Part shown: piece after piece, positions 50,159 to 59,267 of the stretch
Layout: every line of letters begins with the position of its first letter
How positions within the stretch are numbered: the first letter of the stretch is position 1
NCBI RefSeq assembly: GCF_000155735.2
Contig: NC_020908.1
Coordinates: forward strand, 4,208,501-4,272,500
DNA: 64,000 bases
Reading direction: 5' to 3'
Origin: Octadecabacter arcticus 238
GTDB lineage: Bacteria > Pseudomonadota > Alphaproteobacteria > Rhodobacterales > Rhodobacteraceae
Notes under the pieces: model-generated
What the model saw: the letters and a program-made list of their open reading frames with translations, nothing else
Database searches by the model: none
Told to the model about the DNA's origin: nothing
Program-made: the position numbers and the translations under genes

Positions 50159-50457
50159 TTGCGGACAAAGCCGCTGTTCATGCCAACGGATGCAATATCG
50201 GCTCTCGGCTTTCAGCGGCCATCGATAATGAAATTAGAATCCAACTGCTACTTCGCCAAAGCGGACATTGTAGGGTTGCGCTGCAGTCGCATGGCTCGAT
50301 GATCTACTATCCGCACGAACCACCCTTTTGAGAACTGTAGCAACCTTACGATAAAATCTGACCATTCCGACGGCTGTCGGCAATGAAAAACTCGCTTCTA
50401 GCCACTTGAAGTATTGCATAGCTAAATGTCGTGGCTGTCTAATTTTCGTTCCGTGTC
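50159..50457. other. intergenic region between the left IS91 copy and the kinase gene
   Basis: No gene supported. GC content is lower than in flanking genes. No hairpin or promoter of note. Confidence 0.3.
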
Positions 50458-51909
50458 TCAAGATCGCTGAATAACCAACCGCGCGGTCACACCCGTCGCG
50501 GAATCTTCGAATGTAAGTCTGCCACCATGCAATTTAGCAATTGTCGCTACAATGGTAAGGCCAAGCCCGTGGCCATCTATCGTTGTGGTGTTCTCGCCAC
50601 GTTGAAACGGGGCCAAAAGCTTTTCAATCTCGGCGGCAGAACTTTCAGAACCTTCATCTTCGATGATGATCGTCGCGGACTGCGCGTTTACTTCAAGCGA
50701 TACGGTAGCGCGGCGGCCATATTTCAGCGCGTTTTCAATCAAGTTTGTAATGGCCCGTTGAAGAGATACGGGACGGCCATAAACGACAGTGTCACGATCG
50801 TTGGACACCACACCGTAGCCTTGTCGCGACATGAAGATAGATTTCCCACCCTGTACAATGACGTCTTTGGCTTTGCGGAATGTCACTGGGCGTCCCACAT
50901 CCTGGTAATTGGCAACGATGGCATCCAATAGTGACGGCAATGACAGGTTGCGCGGTTTTTCGGCACCCATTTCGACATGGGTATAGGTCAGCACGCTTTC
51001 GATGATGCCTGCCATGCTGTCGATGTCAGTTTCAAATTTTTGACGCAGGTTGGGGTCTTTTATCAACGCGGCGCGCAGACGTAGCCGCGTGGCGGGTGTG
51101 CCAAGGTCGTGGCTGACACCCGACAACACAGCGGCGCGGCCAGCCAATTGTTCGCGTTCAATTTCCAGATAGCTGTTAACCGCTGTTATGATTTCTTGCA
51201 GTTCTTGTGGACCTGTTGGGTCATAGTGAGTGGGGCCGCCAACGCGTCGGCGGTTGCTCAGCTGTCCCGCGAAGGACAAGAATGACACGGGCAAATTCAA
51301 CGCGACGGTTATGAGAGTGCCAGTTGCGACCACCGCCAAAAGCGCTGCGAGTATGCGGCGATCAGGGGGGGCAGCGGCGCACCCCCAAACCGAGTTGCCG
51401 TCTAATTCAACCCAGTCGGCCTCTCCCATGCGGGCCACGACGAACGGATCGGTACAGAACGTGGCCAATTTTTGGGTGATCGCTCCCATGGTTTCTGCCG
51501 CCGTTTGCCCGTCGCGGTGCGGCAGATCCGCAAGACCGTAGGTTAGATCAGGTGAAAGGATAGCCATAGTGACGGAGGCACCAGTGATCTGATTGGCAAC
51601 ATCGAGCAAGATTGGGACAATCGTGATCCGCGAGGTAGGCGGAGCACCTGCAATCTGGCGGAATAATCCGCTCGTTGCATGGACCTGATCGTCGGCAGGG
51701 AGAGGTGAGATGATTATGCCTGCGGGTGGGGCTGTGCCGTTTTGCATTGCGTAATACAATGTCACGCCAGCATCGTAGGACGCCGTGCCATATGCGCGCC
51801 AATCCGATGTGGATTTTTCCCACATCCAAACCGTGCCACCACCGAAAAAAAGCGCCGCAAGAACCAATATGGACCCTATTGCGCGCAGGCTGTTTAGTGG
51901 GTTTCTCAC
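50458..51909 (-). CDS. sensor histidine kinase
   Basis: 483 residues. First membrane helix about 8-30 (AIGSILVLAALFFGGGTVWMW), a periplasmic domain of about 150 residues, second helix at about 184-210 (AALLAVVATGTLITVALNLP), a HAMP-like linker, the phospho-acceptor His in SGVSHDLGTPATRLRLR, N-box NLIENALKYG, and G-box GHGLGLTIVATIAKLHGG. Overlaps the response regulator stop by 4 bases. Position beside a glucose ABC transporter suggests it senses sugar or a sugar-loaded binding protein, by analogy with GltS/GltR systems. Confidence 0.9.
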   Translation of the reverse strand: MRNPLNSLRAIGSILVLAALFFGGGTVWMWEKSTSDWRAYGTASYDAGVTLYYAMQNGTAPPAGIIISPLPADDQVHATSGLFRQIAGAPPTSRITIVPILLDVANQITGASVTMAILSPDLTYGLADLPHRDGQTAAETMGAITQKLATFCTDPFVVARMGEADWVELDGNSVWGCAAAPPDRRILAALLAVVATGTLITVALNLPVSFLSFAGQLSNRRRVGGPTHYDPTGPQELQEIITAVNSYLEIEREQLAGRAAVLSGVSHDLGTPATRLRLRAALIKDPNLRQKFETDIDSMAGIIESVLTYTHVEMGAEKPRNLSLPSLLDAIVANYQDVGRPVTFRKAKDVIVQGGKSIFMSRQGYGVVSNDRDTVVYGRPVSLQRAITNLIENALKYGRRATVSLEVNAQSATIIIEDEGSESSAAEIEKLLAPFQRGENTTTIDGHGLGLTIVATIAKLHGGRLTFEDSATGVTARLVIQRS

Positions 51910-52643
51910 GTGTCTGACACCGCAACATCCACAGCGAAAACATATCCAACACCGCGTTCCGTTTTCAGAATTTTGGGCTCCTTCGGGTTCGTTTCGATCT
52001 TGGTGCGCAAGCGCCCTACCAAAACATCAATCGCGCGACCCGTCGCCTCATTGGGAGACTGGCCTTCGCCGGTGACATCTAGGTTGGTCGCAATTTCTTC
52101 GCGAGTGAGGGGGATGTGTGGGTTGGCGAGCAACACTTGTAATAACGCGGTTTCACGGCGAGACAGAGCGACCTGTACTTTGATGGGGGAAAGAACCTCG
52201 CTGGTTTTAGCGTCATAGGTCCAGCCATAGAACTGAAAGGTTTTGGTGTTCCGACGGTGCACCAAGGACGCCGACCGGCGCGTGCGCGATAGCACCGCTT
52301 TGACCCGCGCCAACAACAATTCAGGATTAAACGGTTTGGCAATGTAGTCGTCCGCGCCAACCGCATACCCCTCCATTCGTTGGTGATCGGCAGACAACGC
52401 AGATACCATAATGATCGGCACGTCCTGCTCGCGGCGCAGGTGCTTGCAAATCTCCAAACCGTTCTCGTCGCCTAACATTACGTCCAGTAACACCAGATCG
52501 ACGCGGCCACCGTCGATGTGGCGGCGCACCTCCGCCTCGTTTGCGGCGGGCAGAGCGATAGAACCGTTCTGTTGCAAGAACTGCGTCATCATTGCGCGCA
52601 TTTCTACATCGTCATCGACAACCAAGATGCGTGGTATCGCCAT
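51906..52643 (-). CDS. OmpR-family response regulator
   Basis: 245 residues. Receiver domain with ILVVDDDVEMRAMM (acidic pocket), the phospho-acceptor Asp in VDLVLLDVMLGDENG, Thr/Ser in IIMVSA, and Lys in YIAKPFNPEL. The C-terminal winged helix contains LSRRETALLQVLLANPHIPLT and RAIDVLVGRLRTKIE with ERGVGYVFA. Likely regulator of the divergent transporter operon via the tandem sites at 52691-52739. Confidence 0.92.
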   Translation of the reverse strand: MAIPRILVVDDDVEMRAMMTQFLQQNGSIALPAANEAEVRRHIDGGRVDLVLLDVMLGDENGLEICKHLRREQDVPIIMVSALSADHQRMEGYAVGADDYIAKPFNPELLLARVKAVLSRTRRSASLVHRRNTKTFQFYGWTYDAKTSEVLSPIKVQVALSRRETALLQVLLANPHIPLTREEIATNLDVTGEGQSPNEATGRAIDVLVGRLRTKIETNPKEPKILKTERGVGYVFAVDVAVSDT

Positions 52644-52690
52644 GTCTGTTTCCCCCTTTGCCAGCCGCCTGAGCAGCGGTGACCCAACCC

Positions 52691-52739
52691 TTACGTAACA
52701 TTGTGCAACAAAATCGAGCCTTGCGTAACAAGTTGTAAC
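52691..52739. promoter_or_regulatory. tandem OmpR-type binding-site candidates
   Basis: GTAAC-N5-GCAAC at 52695-52709 and GTAAC-N5-GTAAC at 52725-52739 lie in the same orientation, 30 bp apart, between the divergent response-regulator and sugar-binding-protein genes. Half-sites repeat every 10 bp, the geometry expected for an OmpR-type dimer, and the two full sites are three helical turns apart. The longer blocks TTACGTAACATTGTGCAAC and TTGCGTAACAAGTTGTAAC match at 14 of 19 positions. Confidence 0.6.
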
Positions 52740-52864
52740 GGCTTGCCCAGATTAATGCATGATCAGGACGAATGGCCGTTAGTCGTCCGTTGCATGGCTG
52801 ACGTCGCAACACCAATGTCGCTGCACCAAGCCCGTGTTGGGCAATTCTTTGGGAGGAAACCAAA

Positions 52865-54115
52865 ATGAAATCTTATGTATTAAGCACCGCATCTGCGATT
52901 GCCGTTTGTGCCGCTGGCGCTGCATCTGCTGACGGTCACGCTGAAGCAGAAGTTCTGCACTACTGGACGTCCGGTGGCGAAGCGAAATCAGTCGCGGTTC
53001 TGCAAGAAGAGTTCGCTGCAAACGGCGGCACATGGACTGACATGCCAGTCGCTGGCGGCGGCGGTGACGCTGCTGGAACGGCACTTCGTGCACGCGTTCT
53101 GTCCGGCAACGCGCCAACAGCAGCACAGATCAAGGGCCCAGCCATTCAGGAATGGTATGCCGAAGGCGTTCTGGCTGACATTTCCAGCGTTGCAGAAGCC
53201 AACGACTGGGCAAACCTGCTTCCAGCCTCCATCGCAGCACACATGCAGTGCGAAGGCACTTGGTGTGCGGCGCCGGTAAACGTGCACCGCGTTGACTGGA
53301 TCTGGGCCAACACAGAAATCTTGGCCGCCAACGGCATCGAGATGCCAACAACTTGGGACGAGTTCAACGCCGCAGCCGAAAAACTGCAAGCCGCTGGTAT
53401 CATTCCGCTGGCCCACGGTGGTCAGGCTTGGCAGGACGCGACTGTGTTCGAAACTGTTGTTCTGGGCCTCGGCGGCGCTGAGTTTTACCAGGCAGCTCTC
53501 GTAGACCTCGACCCAGAGGCGCTGACATCTGACACGATGATTGCAGCGTTTGATCAGATGCGCACCATGCGTGGCTATGTTGATCCAAACTTCTCTGGTC
53601 GTGACTGGAACCTCGCAACAGCAATGGTCATGAACGGCGAAGCGGCTTTCCAGATCATGGGTGACTGGGCAAAGGGTGAATTCCTCGCTGCTGGAAAAGT
53701 GCCAAGCGTTGATTTCACATGCGCCTCCACTCCGGGTGACGGCTATCTCTACAACGTGGACAGCTTTGCGATGTTCTCTGTAGAAGGTGACGGCAAAGCC
53801 GCTGGTCAGGAACTGCTGGCTGAACTCATCATGGGGCCTAACTTCCAAGAAGTGTTCAACATGAACAAAGGTTCCATCCCAGCCCGCACAGACGTTGATC
53901 TGTCCGGCTTTGATGAGTGCGCGCAGATCTCTGCTGCTGACATGGCGTCTACAAACGATGGCGGCACATTGATGCCGTCTTACGCACACGGCATGGCACT
54001 GTTTGGTGCGCAGTCCGGCGCGATCACAGACGTTGTAACAGCGCACTTCAACTCTGACATGTCTTCTGAAGAAGCGGTTCAGATGTTGTCTAAGGCTGTC
54101 GCCAACTCCCTGTAA
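52865..54115 (+). CDS. glucose/mannose-type ABC transporter substrate-binding protein
   Basis: 416 residues, ATG 52865 with GGGAGGAAA upstream. Signal peptide MKSYVLSTASAIAVCAAGAA with cleavage near SADG. Extracellular solute-binding family 1: EVLHYWTSGGEAKSVAVLQE, GGTWTDMPVAGGGGDAAGTA, PTTWDEFNAAAEKLQAAGI, MVMNGEAAFQIMGDWAKGE, DSFAMFSV. Resembles the GtsA-type glucose-binding proteins. First of a five-gene operon ending in glucokinase, which supports glucose as substrate. Confidence 0.9.
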   Translation: MKSYVLSTASAIAVCAAGAASADGHAEAEVLHYWTSGGEAKSVAVLQEEFAANGGTWTDMPVAGGGGDAAGTALRARVLSGNAPTAAQIKGPAIQEWYAEGVLADISSVAEANDWANLLPASIAAHMQCEGTWCAAPVNVHRVDWIWANTEILAANGIEMPTTWDEFNAAAEKLQAAGIIPLAHGGQAWQDATVFETVVLGLGGAEFYQAALVDLDPEALTSDTMIAAFDQMRTMRGYVDPNFSGRDWNLATAMVMNGEAAFQIMGDWAKGEFLAAGKVPSVDFTCASTPGDGYLYNVDSFAMFSVEGDGKAAGQELLAELIMGPNFQEVFNMNKGSIPARTDVDLSGFDECAQISAADMASTNDGGTLMPSYAHGMALFGAQSGAITDVVTAHFNSDMSSEEAVQMLSKAVANSL

Positions 54116-54186
54116 TCTTTTAATGATTACGAAAACGGCCTTGCCCTGATCTGGGGCAGGGCCACCAACCAAAGGGGGGACTTCAC

Positions 54187-55059
54187 ATGACTAGATGGTT
54201 GCAAGACAACATGCCAAAAATCGTTTTGGCGCCGTCATTCATCGCCGTCATGGTGTTTGTTTACGGCTTTATCGGCTGGACGGCTTGGGTGTCACTGACA
54301 CGCTCGCGTCTAATGCCGCGCTACGAGTTTGATAGCTTCATTCAATATGAGCGCCTCGCCGACTCGCCACGGTTTGAGACCGCGATGGTGAACCTCGCCA
54401 TCTTTGGCACGCTATTTATCGTGATCGCCATGGTGCTGGGTCTGCTTCTGGCAATCCTGCTGGACCAGAAAATCCGCACTGAAGGCGCAATCCGCACGAT
54501 TTATCTTTATCCCATGGCCTTGTCGATGATTGTCACAGGCACCGCATGGAAATGGATCCTGAACCCTGAACTTGGCATCGAAGCCACCGTCAAAGGCTGG
54601 GGGTTCGCAAATTTTGAATTCAACTGGCTGGTTGATCCTGACATGGCGATCTACACTGTTGTGCTTGCAGCGGTCTGGCAAAGTTCCGGCTTCGTTATGG
54701 CGCTGTTCCTTGCCGGGCTTCGCTCTGTGGATGAAGAAATCATCAAGGCCGCCCAGGTCGACGGCATCCCCACTTGGCGCGTTTATTCTGCGATCATTAT
54801 TCCGTCGATGGCCCCGATTTTCCTCAGCGCGTTCATCGTGCTGGCCCACCTCGCGATCAAAGCCTTTGACCTCGTCATCGCGCTTACTGGCGGTGGCCCA
54901 GGTTACGCGACCGATCTTCCAGCCACCTACATGTATGCCATGGCGTTTTCGCGCGGTGACATCGGGCAGGCGGCAAGTTCAGCCATGGTCATGATGCTTG
55001 TCGTGTTCACGATTGTTGTCCCTTACCTCTATTCAGAATTGAGGACCAAAGATGACTGA
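54187..55059 (+). CDS. sugar ABC transporter permease 1 (MalF-type)
   Basis: 290 residues, ATG 54187 with AAAGGGGGG upstream. Six membrane helices, e.g. IVLAPSFIAVMVFVYGFIGW, VNLAIFGTLFIVIAMVLGLL. The EAA loop is EEIIKAAQVDGIPTWRVYSA. 71 bases after the binding-protein gene; the gap contains GCCTTGCCCTGATCTGGGGC, then AGGGC, a hairpin that may raise binding-protein mRNA stability. The stop overlaps permease 2. Confidence 0.9.
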   Translation: MTRWLQDNMPKIVLAPSFIAVMVFVYGFIGWTAWVSLTRSRLMPRYEFDSFIQYERLADSPRFETAMVNLAIFGTLFIVIAMVLGLLLAILLDQKIRTEGAIRTIYLYPMALSMIVTGTAWKWILNPELGIEATVKGWGFANFEFNWLVDPDMAIYTVVLAAVWQSSGFVMALFLAGLRSVDEEIIKAAQVDGIPTWRVYSAIIIPSMAPIFLSAFIVLAHLAIKAFDLVIALTGGGPGYATDLPATYMYAMAFSRGDIGQAASSAMVMMLVVFTIVVPYLYSELRTKDD

Positions 55060-55945
55060 TATGCCTTACGCCCCAACCCGCACCCAAAGCCCGACGACCA
55101 AACTGGTTCTGCGCTTTATCCTCTACATCCTGCTTGGCGTCTTTGCGCTATTTTATCTGATGCCGCTGTTTGTGATGATTACAACATCGCTGAAATCTTT
55201 GGATGAAATCCGCACGGGCGATCTAGTATCGCTACCACGTGAAGTCACTTTTGATGCTTGGCGCACTGCTTGGTCTGGCGCCTGTACAGGTATCCAATGT
55301 GAAGGCGTGCGCCCATATTTCCTGAATTCACTTCTGATCGCCATTCCCGCGGTTCTTATCTCTACAATCATCGGCGCGTTGAATGGCTACGCTGTGGCGC
55401 AATGGAAGTTCAAAGGCGCTAACATCTTTTTTGCATTATTGTTGTTTGGTTGCTTCATCCCGTTTCAGGTCGTGCTGCTGCCAATGGCGATCGTGCTGGG
55501 CAAGTTGGGGATCTCTGGCACTATTCCGGGTCTGATTTTTGTCCACGTGATCTATGGCCTCGGCTTTACCACGCTGTTTTTCCGCAACTACTATGTGAGC
55601 ATCCCTTCCGAGTTGACAAAGGCGGCGAAAGTGGATGGTGCAGGGTTCTTTCGTATCTTCTGGTCGATCTTCTTGCCACTGAGCCTGCCGATCATCGTTG
55701 TGTCCGTCATCTGGCAGTTCACCCAGATCTGGAACGACTTCCTGTTTGGAGTGAGCTTTAGCCAAGCTGGCACTCAGCCTGTGACGGTTGCTCTTAACAA
55801 CATCGTAAACTCGACCACTGGTGTCAAAGAATACAATGTTGATATGGCCGCAGCGATCATCGCTGCCCTGCCGACGCTGCTTGTCTATGTCGTTGCTGGC
55901 AAATATTTCATTCGCGGTCTGACCGCTGGTTCTGTAAAGGGATAA
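55052..55945 (+). CDS. sugar ABC transporter permease 2 (MalG-type)
   Basis: 297 residues, ATG 55052 overlapping permease 1 by 8 bases. Helices such as LRFILYILLGVFALFYLMPL and IFFALLLFGCFIPFQVVLLP. EAA loop SELTKAAKVDGAGFFRIFWS. A periplasmic insertion with two Cys (SGACTGIQCEGVRPYF) is visible. It forms the membrane channel with permease 1. Confidence 0.9.
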   Translation: MTDMPYAPTRTQSPTTKLVLRFILYILLGVFALFYLMPLFVMITTSLKSLDEIRTGDLVSLPREVTFDAWRTAWSGACTGIQCEGVRPYFLNSLLIAIPAVLISTIIGALNGYAVAQWKFKGANIFFALLLFGCFIPFQVVLLPMAIVLGKLGISGTIPGLIFVHVIYGLGFTTLFFRNYYVSIPSELTKAAKVDGAGFFRIFWSIFLPLSLPIIVVSVIWQFTQIWNDFLFGVSFSQAGTQPVTVALNNIVNSTTGVKEYNVDMAAAIIAALPTLLVYVVAGKYFIRGLTAGSVKG

Positions 55946-55950
55946 ATCAG

Positions 55951-57048
55951 ATGTCACCTATTCTCGAAGTTAAGAATCTCTACAAGAACTACGGGTCCAC
56001 CGAAGTCCTGAAGGACATCAATGTGTCGATTGAAAAAGGGGACTTTCTGGTCCTCGTCGGGCCTTCCGGTTGTGGTAAGTCAACGCTCCTGAATTGTATC
56101 GCAGGGCTTGAGCCGATCACAGGGGGGGACTTGTTCATTGACGGGCAAAACATGACCAACGTCAGCCCCAAGGACCGCGACATCGCGATGGTGTTTCAAT
56201 CCTACGCTTTATATCCGACCATGACCGTGGCCAAGAACATCACCTTCGGGATGAAAGTACGCGGCATCGATCAGGCAACACAGGACGCCAAGCTTAAGCA
56301 CGTATCCACACAGTTACAGATTGAACCGCTGTTGCACCGCAAACCGGGCCAATTATCCGGTGGTCAGCGCCAGCGTGTCGCGATGGGTCGTGCCTTGGTG
56401 CGGGATCCAAAGTTGTTCCTGTTTGACGAACCACTGTCCAACCTGGATGCCAAACTGCGCGTCGAGATGCGGACAGAGATCAAGGCCCTGCATCAACGGC
56501 TTGGCGCGTCCATGGTCTACGTCACACACGATCAGATCGAAGCCATGACACTGGCGACCAAGATTGTCGTGATGAAAGGCGGCGTGATCCAGCAAATTGG
56601 CACACCAGCCGAGATATACAATCGTCCTGCCAACTTGTTTGTGGCCGACTTCATGGGCAGCCCAGCGATGAACCTGATCCCAGCCAAGACAAAAGCGAAC
56701 GGCAAAGGCATTCAGATTGAAATCGCACGCAAGGACGCTGATCCGATTGTTTTGACAGACAAGCGCAATACCGACTTGCCCGAGCATGTCATTATTGGAG
56801 TGCGTCCTGAAGATATCGTAGACGCCGCCCTTGCCCGCACAGACGACACGCAACAAGCGGATTGTCTGATTGATATTGTTGAGCCCGCAGGCGCCGATAC
56901 GTTTGCTGTGATGCAGCTTGGCGGTAAACACGTGACCGCGCGCTTGCATGCTGAAACAACAGCTGCCGCAGGCACTGCTCAGCGTCTGGCGTTTGATCTT
57001 GGAAAGGTCTCCTATTTTGAACCCGAGACCGGTTTGCGGCTGAATTAG
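55951..57048 (+). CDS. sugar ABC transporter ATP-binding protein (UgpC/MalK-type)
   Basis: 365 residues, ATG 55951, 5 bases after permease 2. Walker A GPSGCGKSTLLNC, Q-loop VFQSYALYPTM, signature LSGGQRQRVAMGRALV, Walker B LFLFDEPLSNLDAKLR, switch His YVTHDQIEAM, then the TOBE/OB regulatory domain (DFMGSPAMNLIPAK, IIGVRPEDI). Complete. Confidence 0.93.
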   Translation: MSPILEVKNLYKNYGSTEVLKDINVSIEKGDFLVLVGPSGCGKSTLLNCIAGLEPITGGDLFIDGQNMTNVSPKDRDIAMVFQSYALYPTMTVAKNITFGMKVRGIDQATQDAKLKHVSTQLQIEPLLHRKPGQLSGGQRQRVAMGRALVRDPKLFLFDEPLSNLDAKLRVEMRTEIKALHQRLGASMVYVTHDQIEAMTLATKIVVMKGGVIQQIGTPAEIYNRPANLFVADFMGSPAMNLIPAKTKANGKGIQIEIARKDADPIVLTDKRNTDLPEHVIIGVRPEDIVDAALARTDDTQQADCLIDIVEPAGADTFAVMQLGGKHVTARLHAETTAAAGTAQRLAFDLGKVSYFEPETGLRLN

Positions 57049-57052
57049 CCGC

Positions 57053-57976
57053 ATGCGTTTGGTGGCAGACATTGGCGGGACGAATGCACGTTTGGCTTTG
57101 TGCAAAGACGTTGCAATCGTCCCGCAAACCGTTCGCAATTTTAGCAATGACGACTTGCCGCACCTCTACGATATCGTAACGGCCTATCTCAAAGACCACG
57201 CGTCTGCGCCGCTGGATGAAATGGTTATCGCCGTTGCGGGGCCGGTTCACGGTGACAAAGCGGTGCTGACAAACCGGAATTGGACAATTCTAAGGACCGA
57301 ATTGCTCCAACGGTTCGGCTGTAAGCACGTGATTCTGGTCAACGATTTGTCTTCACTTGGGTATGCAGTCCCTTCACTGCTCCCAACCCAGTTGCGGCGC
57401 ATTTATAACGGTCCCGTGTTGCCGTCAAGGACCGGGCAATCTTTGGTCGTCGGGATCGGGACGGGATTTAACGTTAGCCCTGTTTTGAGTACACCCAACG
57501 GCGTTCATTGCCTTGCCGTCGAAGCAGGGCATATTTCTATGCCAAAAAACGTGTCGGACATGCTTAAGGCAATCGGTCATTCGCCAGACCTGTTTCAAAC
57601 GATCGAAACACTGTTTTCAGGACGCGGCTTAACGTTGTTTTGCCAGCAGGTTACCGGCGACGATACCTTGCTCGGAACCACTGCGATCCAGTCCTACAAG
57701 ACGTCAATCAACCCGGCCATTTCGAATGCCGTTGATCACTACGCTGCACTGATTGGACAGCTGTTGCGTGATCTGTCGCTGGCCTATATGCCGTCCTCTG
57801 GCATATATCTTGCAGGCAGCGTCGCCAGGGCTGTTTTAAGCATATCAACGGCCCGACTTATCGATGTCTTTGCGCAACCTTGCGACATCTTTGGCGACCG
57901 AATACATAGTCTGTTCACAATCGAAGACGACTTTGCCGCCCTCTATGGGTGTGCGGCTCATGACCATAGAAAGTGA
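57053..57976 (+). CDS. glk: glucokinase (ROK-unrelated Glk family)
   Basis: 307 residues, ATG 57053, 4 bases after the ATPase stop. Glk-family motifs: LVADIGGTNARLALC (phosphate loop), VIAVAGPVHGDKAVLTNRNW, the catalytic Asp in ILVNDLSSLGYAV, GIGTGFNVSPVL, EAGHISMP, FSGRGLTLFCQQ and GIYLAGSVARAV. Phosphorylates intracellular glucose with ATP. Last gene of the transporter operon and the best evidence for its substrate. Confidence 0.92.
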   Translation: MRLVADIGGTNARLALCKDVAIVPQTVRNFSNDDLPHLYDIVTAYLKDHASAPLDEMVIAVAGPVHGDKAVLTNRNWTILRTELLQRFGCKHVILVNDLSSLGYAVPSLLPTQLRRIYNGPVLPSRTGQSLVVGIGTGFNVSPVLSTPNGVHCLAVEAGHISMPKNVSDMLKAIGHSPDLFQTIETLFSGRGLTLFCQQVTGDDTLLGTTAIQSYKTSINPAISNAVDHYAALIGQLLRDLSLAYMPSSGIYLAGSVARAVLSISTARLIDVFAQPCDIFGDRIHSLFTIEDDFAALYGCAAHDHRK

Positions 57977-58213
57977 GGTAGATTGCGGCTTCTAGTACAA
58001 GCTACACTGCAGTTCCCGTGAATGTAAGTAACCACCCGCCTAGCGTGTGAGATACTGCCCAAGGGGTGTAGGTTTAGTCCTATGCCCTTTTGCTCATAAA
58101 GCCGGGCCTCAGTCTCATACATCTTGCGGCTCGTGGCGTGGGGGTGAATGGTGCGTTTGTCCCGCACAGTGGGCCTCGGTGCAAAGCGCAGCGAATGTCT
58201 GCTTCCCGCCCAT
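57977..58213. other. intergenic region between glk and the right IS91 copy
   Basis: No gene supported. Includes a copy of the TTCGCTGC-type repeat on the minus strand (58160-58200). Together with 50159-50457 it marks the inner borders of the bracketed glucose module; the two flanks do not resemble each other. Confidence 0.35.
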
Positions 58214-58346
58214 GCACTAAATCGCTCCGCGATAGGGGCGCTTGCTGCGGGTGTAGGGCTTAACAGGGATTTGTTGCGCGATTCTAGATTTTGGGTGTGT
58301 GCTGTTGGTCGAGGTGATTTTGCCTCGATTGACAGAGGATATTCCG

Positions 58347-59252
58347 ATGAACATTCAACAATCGACACCAACGACGCCCCTTCGTGCGCGCATGATTTCC
58401 GATATGTCAGGGCGCAATCTCGGCCCTGCATCACAGAGTAGTCACCTGCGCGCCTGTAAGCGTTTTGCGGCTTGGTTAGGGCGCTCGCCAGAGACGGCCA
58501 CGCCAGACGATGTGAAGTATTTCCAACAACACCTGATCGAGAGCGGCGTCAGCATCTGCACCCGAAACCAAACGATGACAGGGGTCAAGTTTCTGCTCCG
58601 CGTGACCCTTCGACGGCATGATCTTGTGGCCGAGATCTTCCATTTGAAGGAACCGGTGAAAGTGCCACTGGTGCTGAGCAAAAAGGAGATTAAACGCATT
58701 CTGGCTATGGCTCCGAGCCTGAAGGCGCGCGTGATGTTGTCGCTGGCTTATGGCTGCGGGATGCGTGCGGGCGAGGTCGTGCGGCTCAAAGTTGGTGATA
58801 TTGATAGCGATCAGGAAATCATCCGCATCGTGCAATCGAAGGGGCGCAAGGATCGCATCGTCATGCTGCCTGTCGATATTTTGAGCCTGCTGCGCGACTG
58901 GTGGAAAGAACGGCCGACCGGTCAGGACAAGGATGTTCCTGCACCCGAGCGGGTCCTCTTTCCCGGCTATCGCGGCAAACACCTCTCAGCGCGACAGATA
59001 TCGCGGCTATTTAAAGAGACCGCGCGGGAAGCCGGGATCACCAAACCGGTCACGCTGCACACGTTGAGGCACAGTTTTGCAACCCATCTGTTGGAGCGCG
59101 GCGTCGATATCCGGGTGATCCAAGCCTTGCTCGGGCATTCCAAACTGACAACTACTGCGCGCTATGCCAGCGTTGCCACGGGCATGATTGCGGCAGTGGA
59201 CAGTCCGCTGGATGATCTGAATGGAGCCAAGCGGAAGAAGGGCAAGCCTTAG
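58347..59252 (+). CDS. tyrosine recombinase of the IS91-like element (right copy)
   Basis: 301 residues from ATG 58347. Same enzyme as at 49111-50025, with all catalytic residues. It differs by Lys for Gln in DWW(K)ERP and ends three codons earlier (GKP, TAG instead of AAG). Both lie outside the catalytic motifs, so the enzyme is probably active. Confidence 0.92.
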   Translation: MNIQQSTPTTPLRARMISDMSGRNLGPASQSSHLRACKRFAAWLGRSPETATPDDVKYFQQHLIESGVSICTRNQTMTGVKFLLRVTLRRHDLVAEIFHLKEPVKVPLVLSKKEIKRILAMAPSLKARVMLSLAYGCGMRAGEVVRLKVGDIDSDQEIIRIVQSKGRKDRIVMLPVDILSLLRDWWKERPTGQDKDVPAPERVLFPGYRGKHLSARQISRLFKETAREAGITKPVTLHTLRHSFATHLLERGVDIRVIQALLGHSKLTTTARYASVATGMIAAVDSPLDDLNGAKRKKGKP

Positions 59253-59267
59253 CCTTCATAGGCCACC

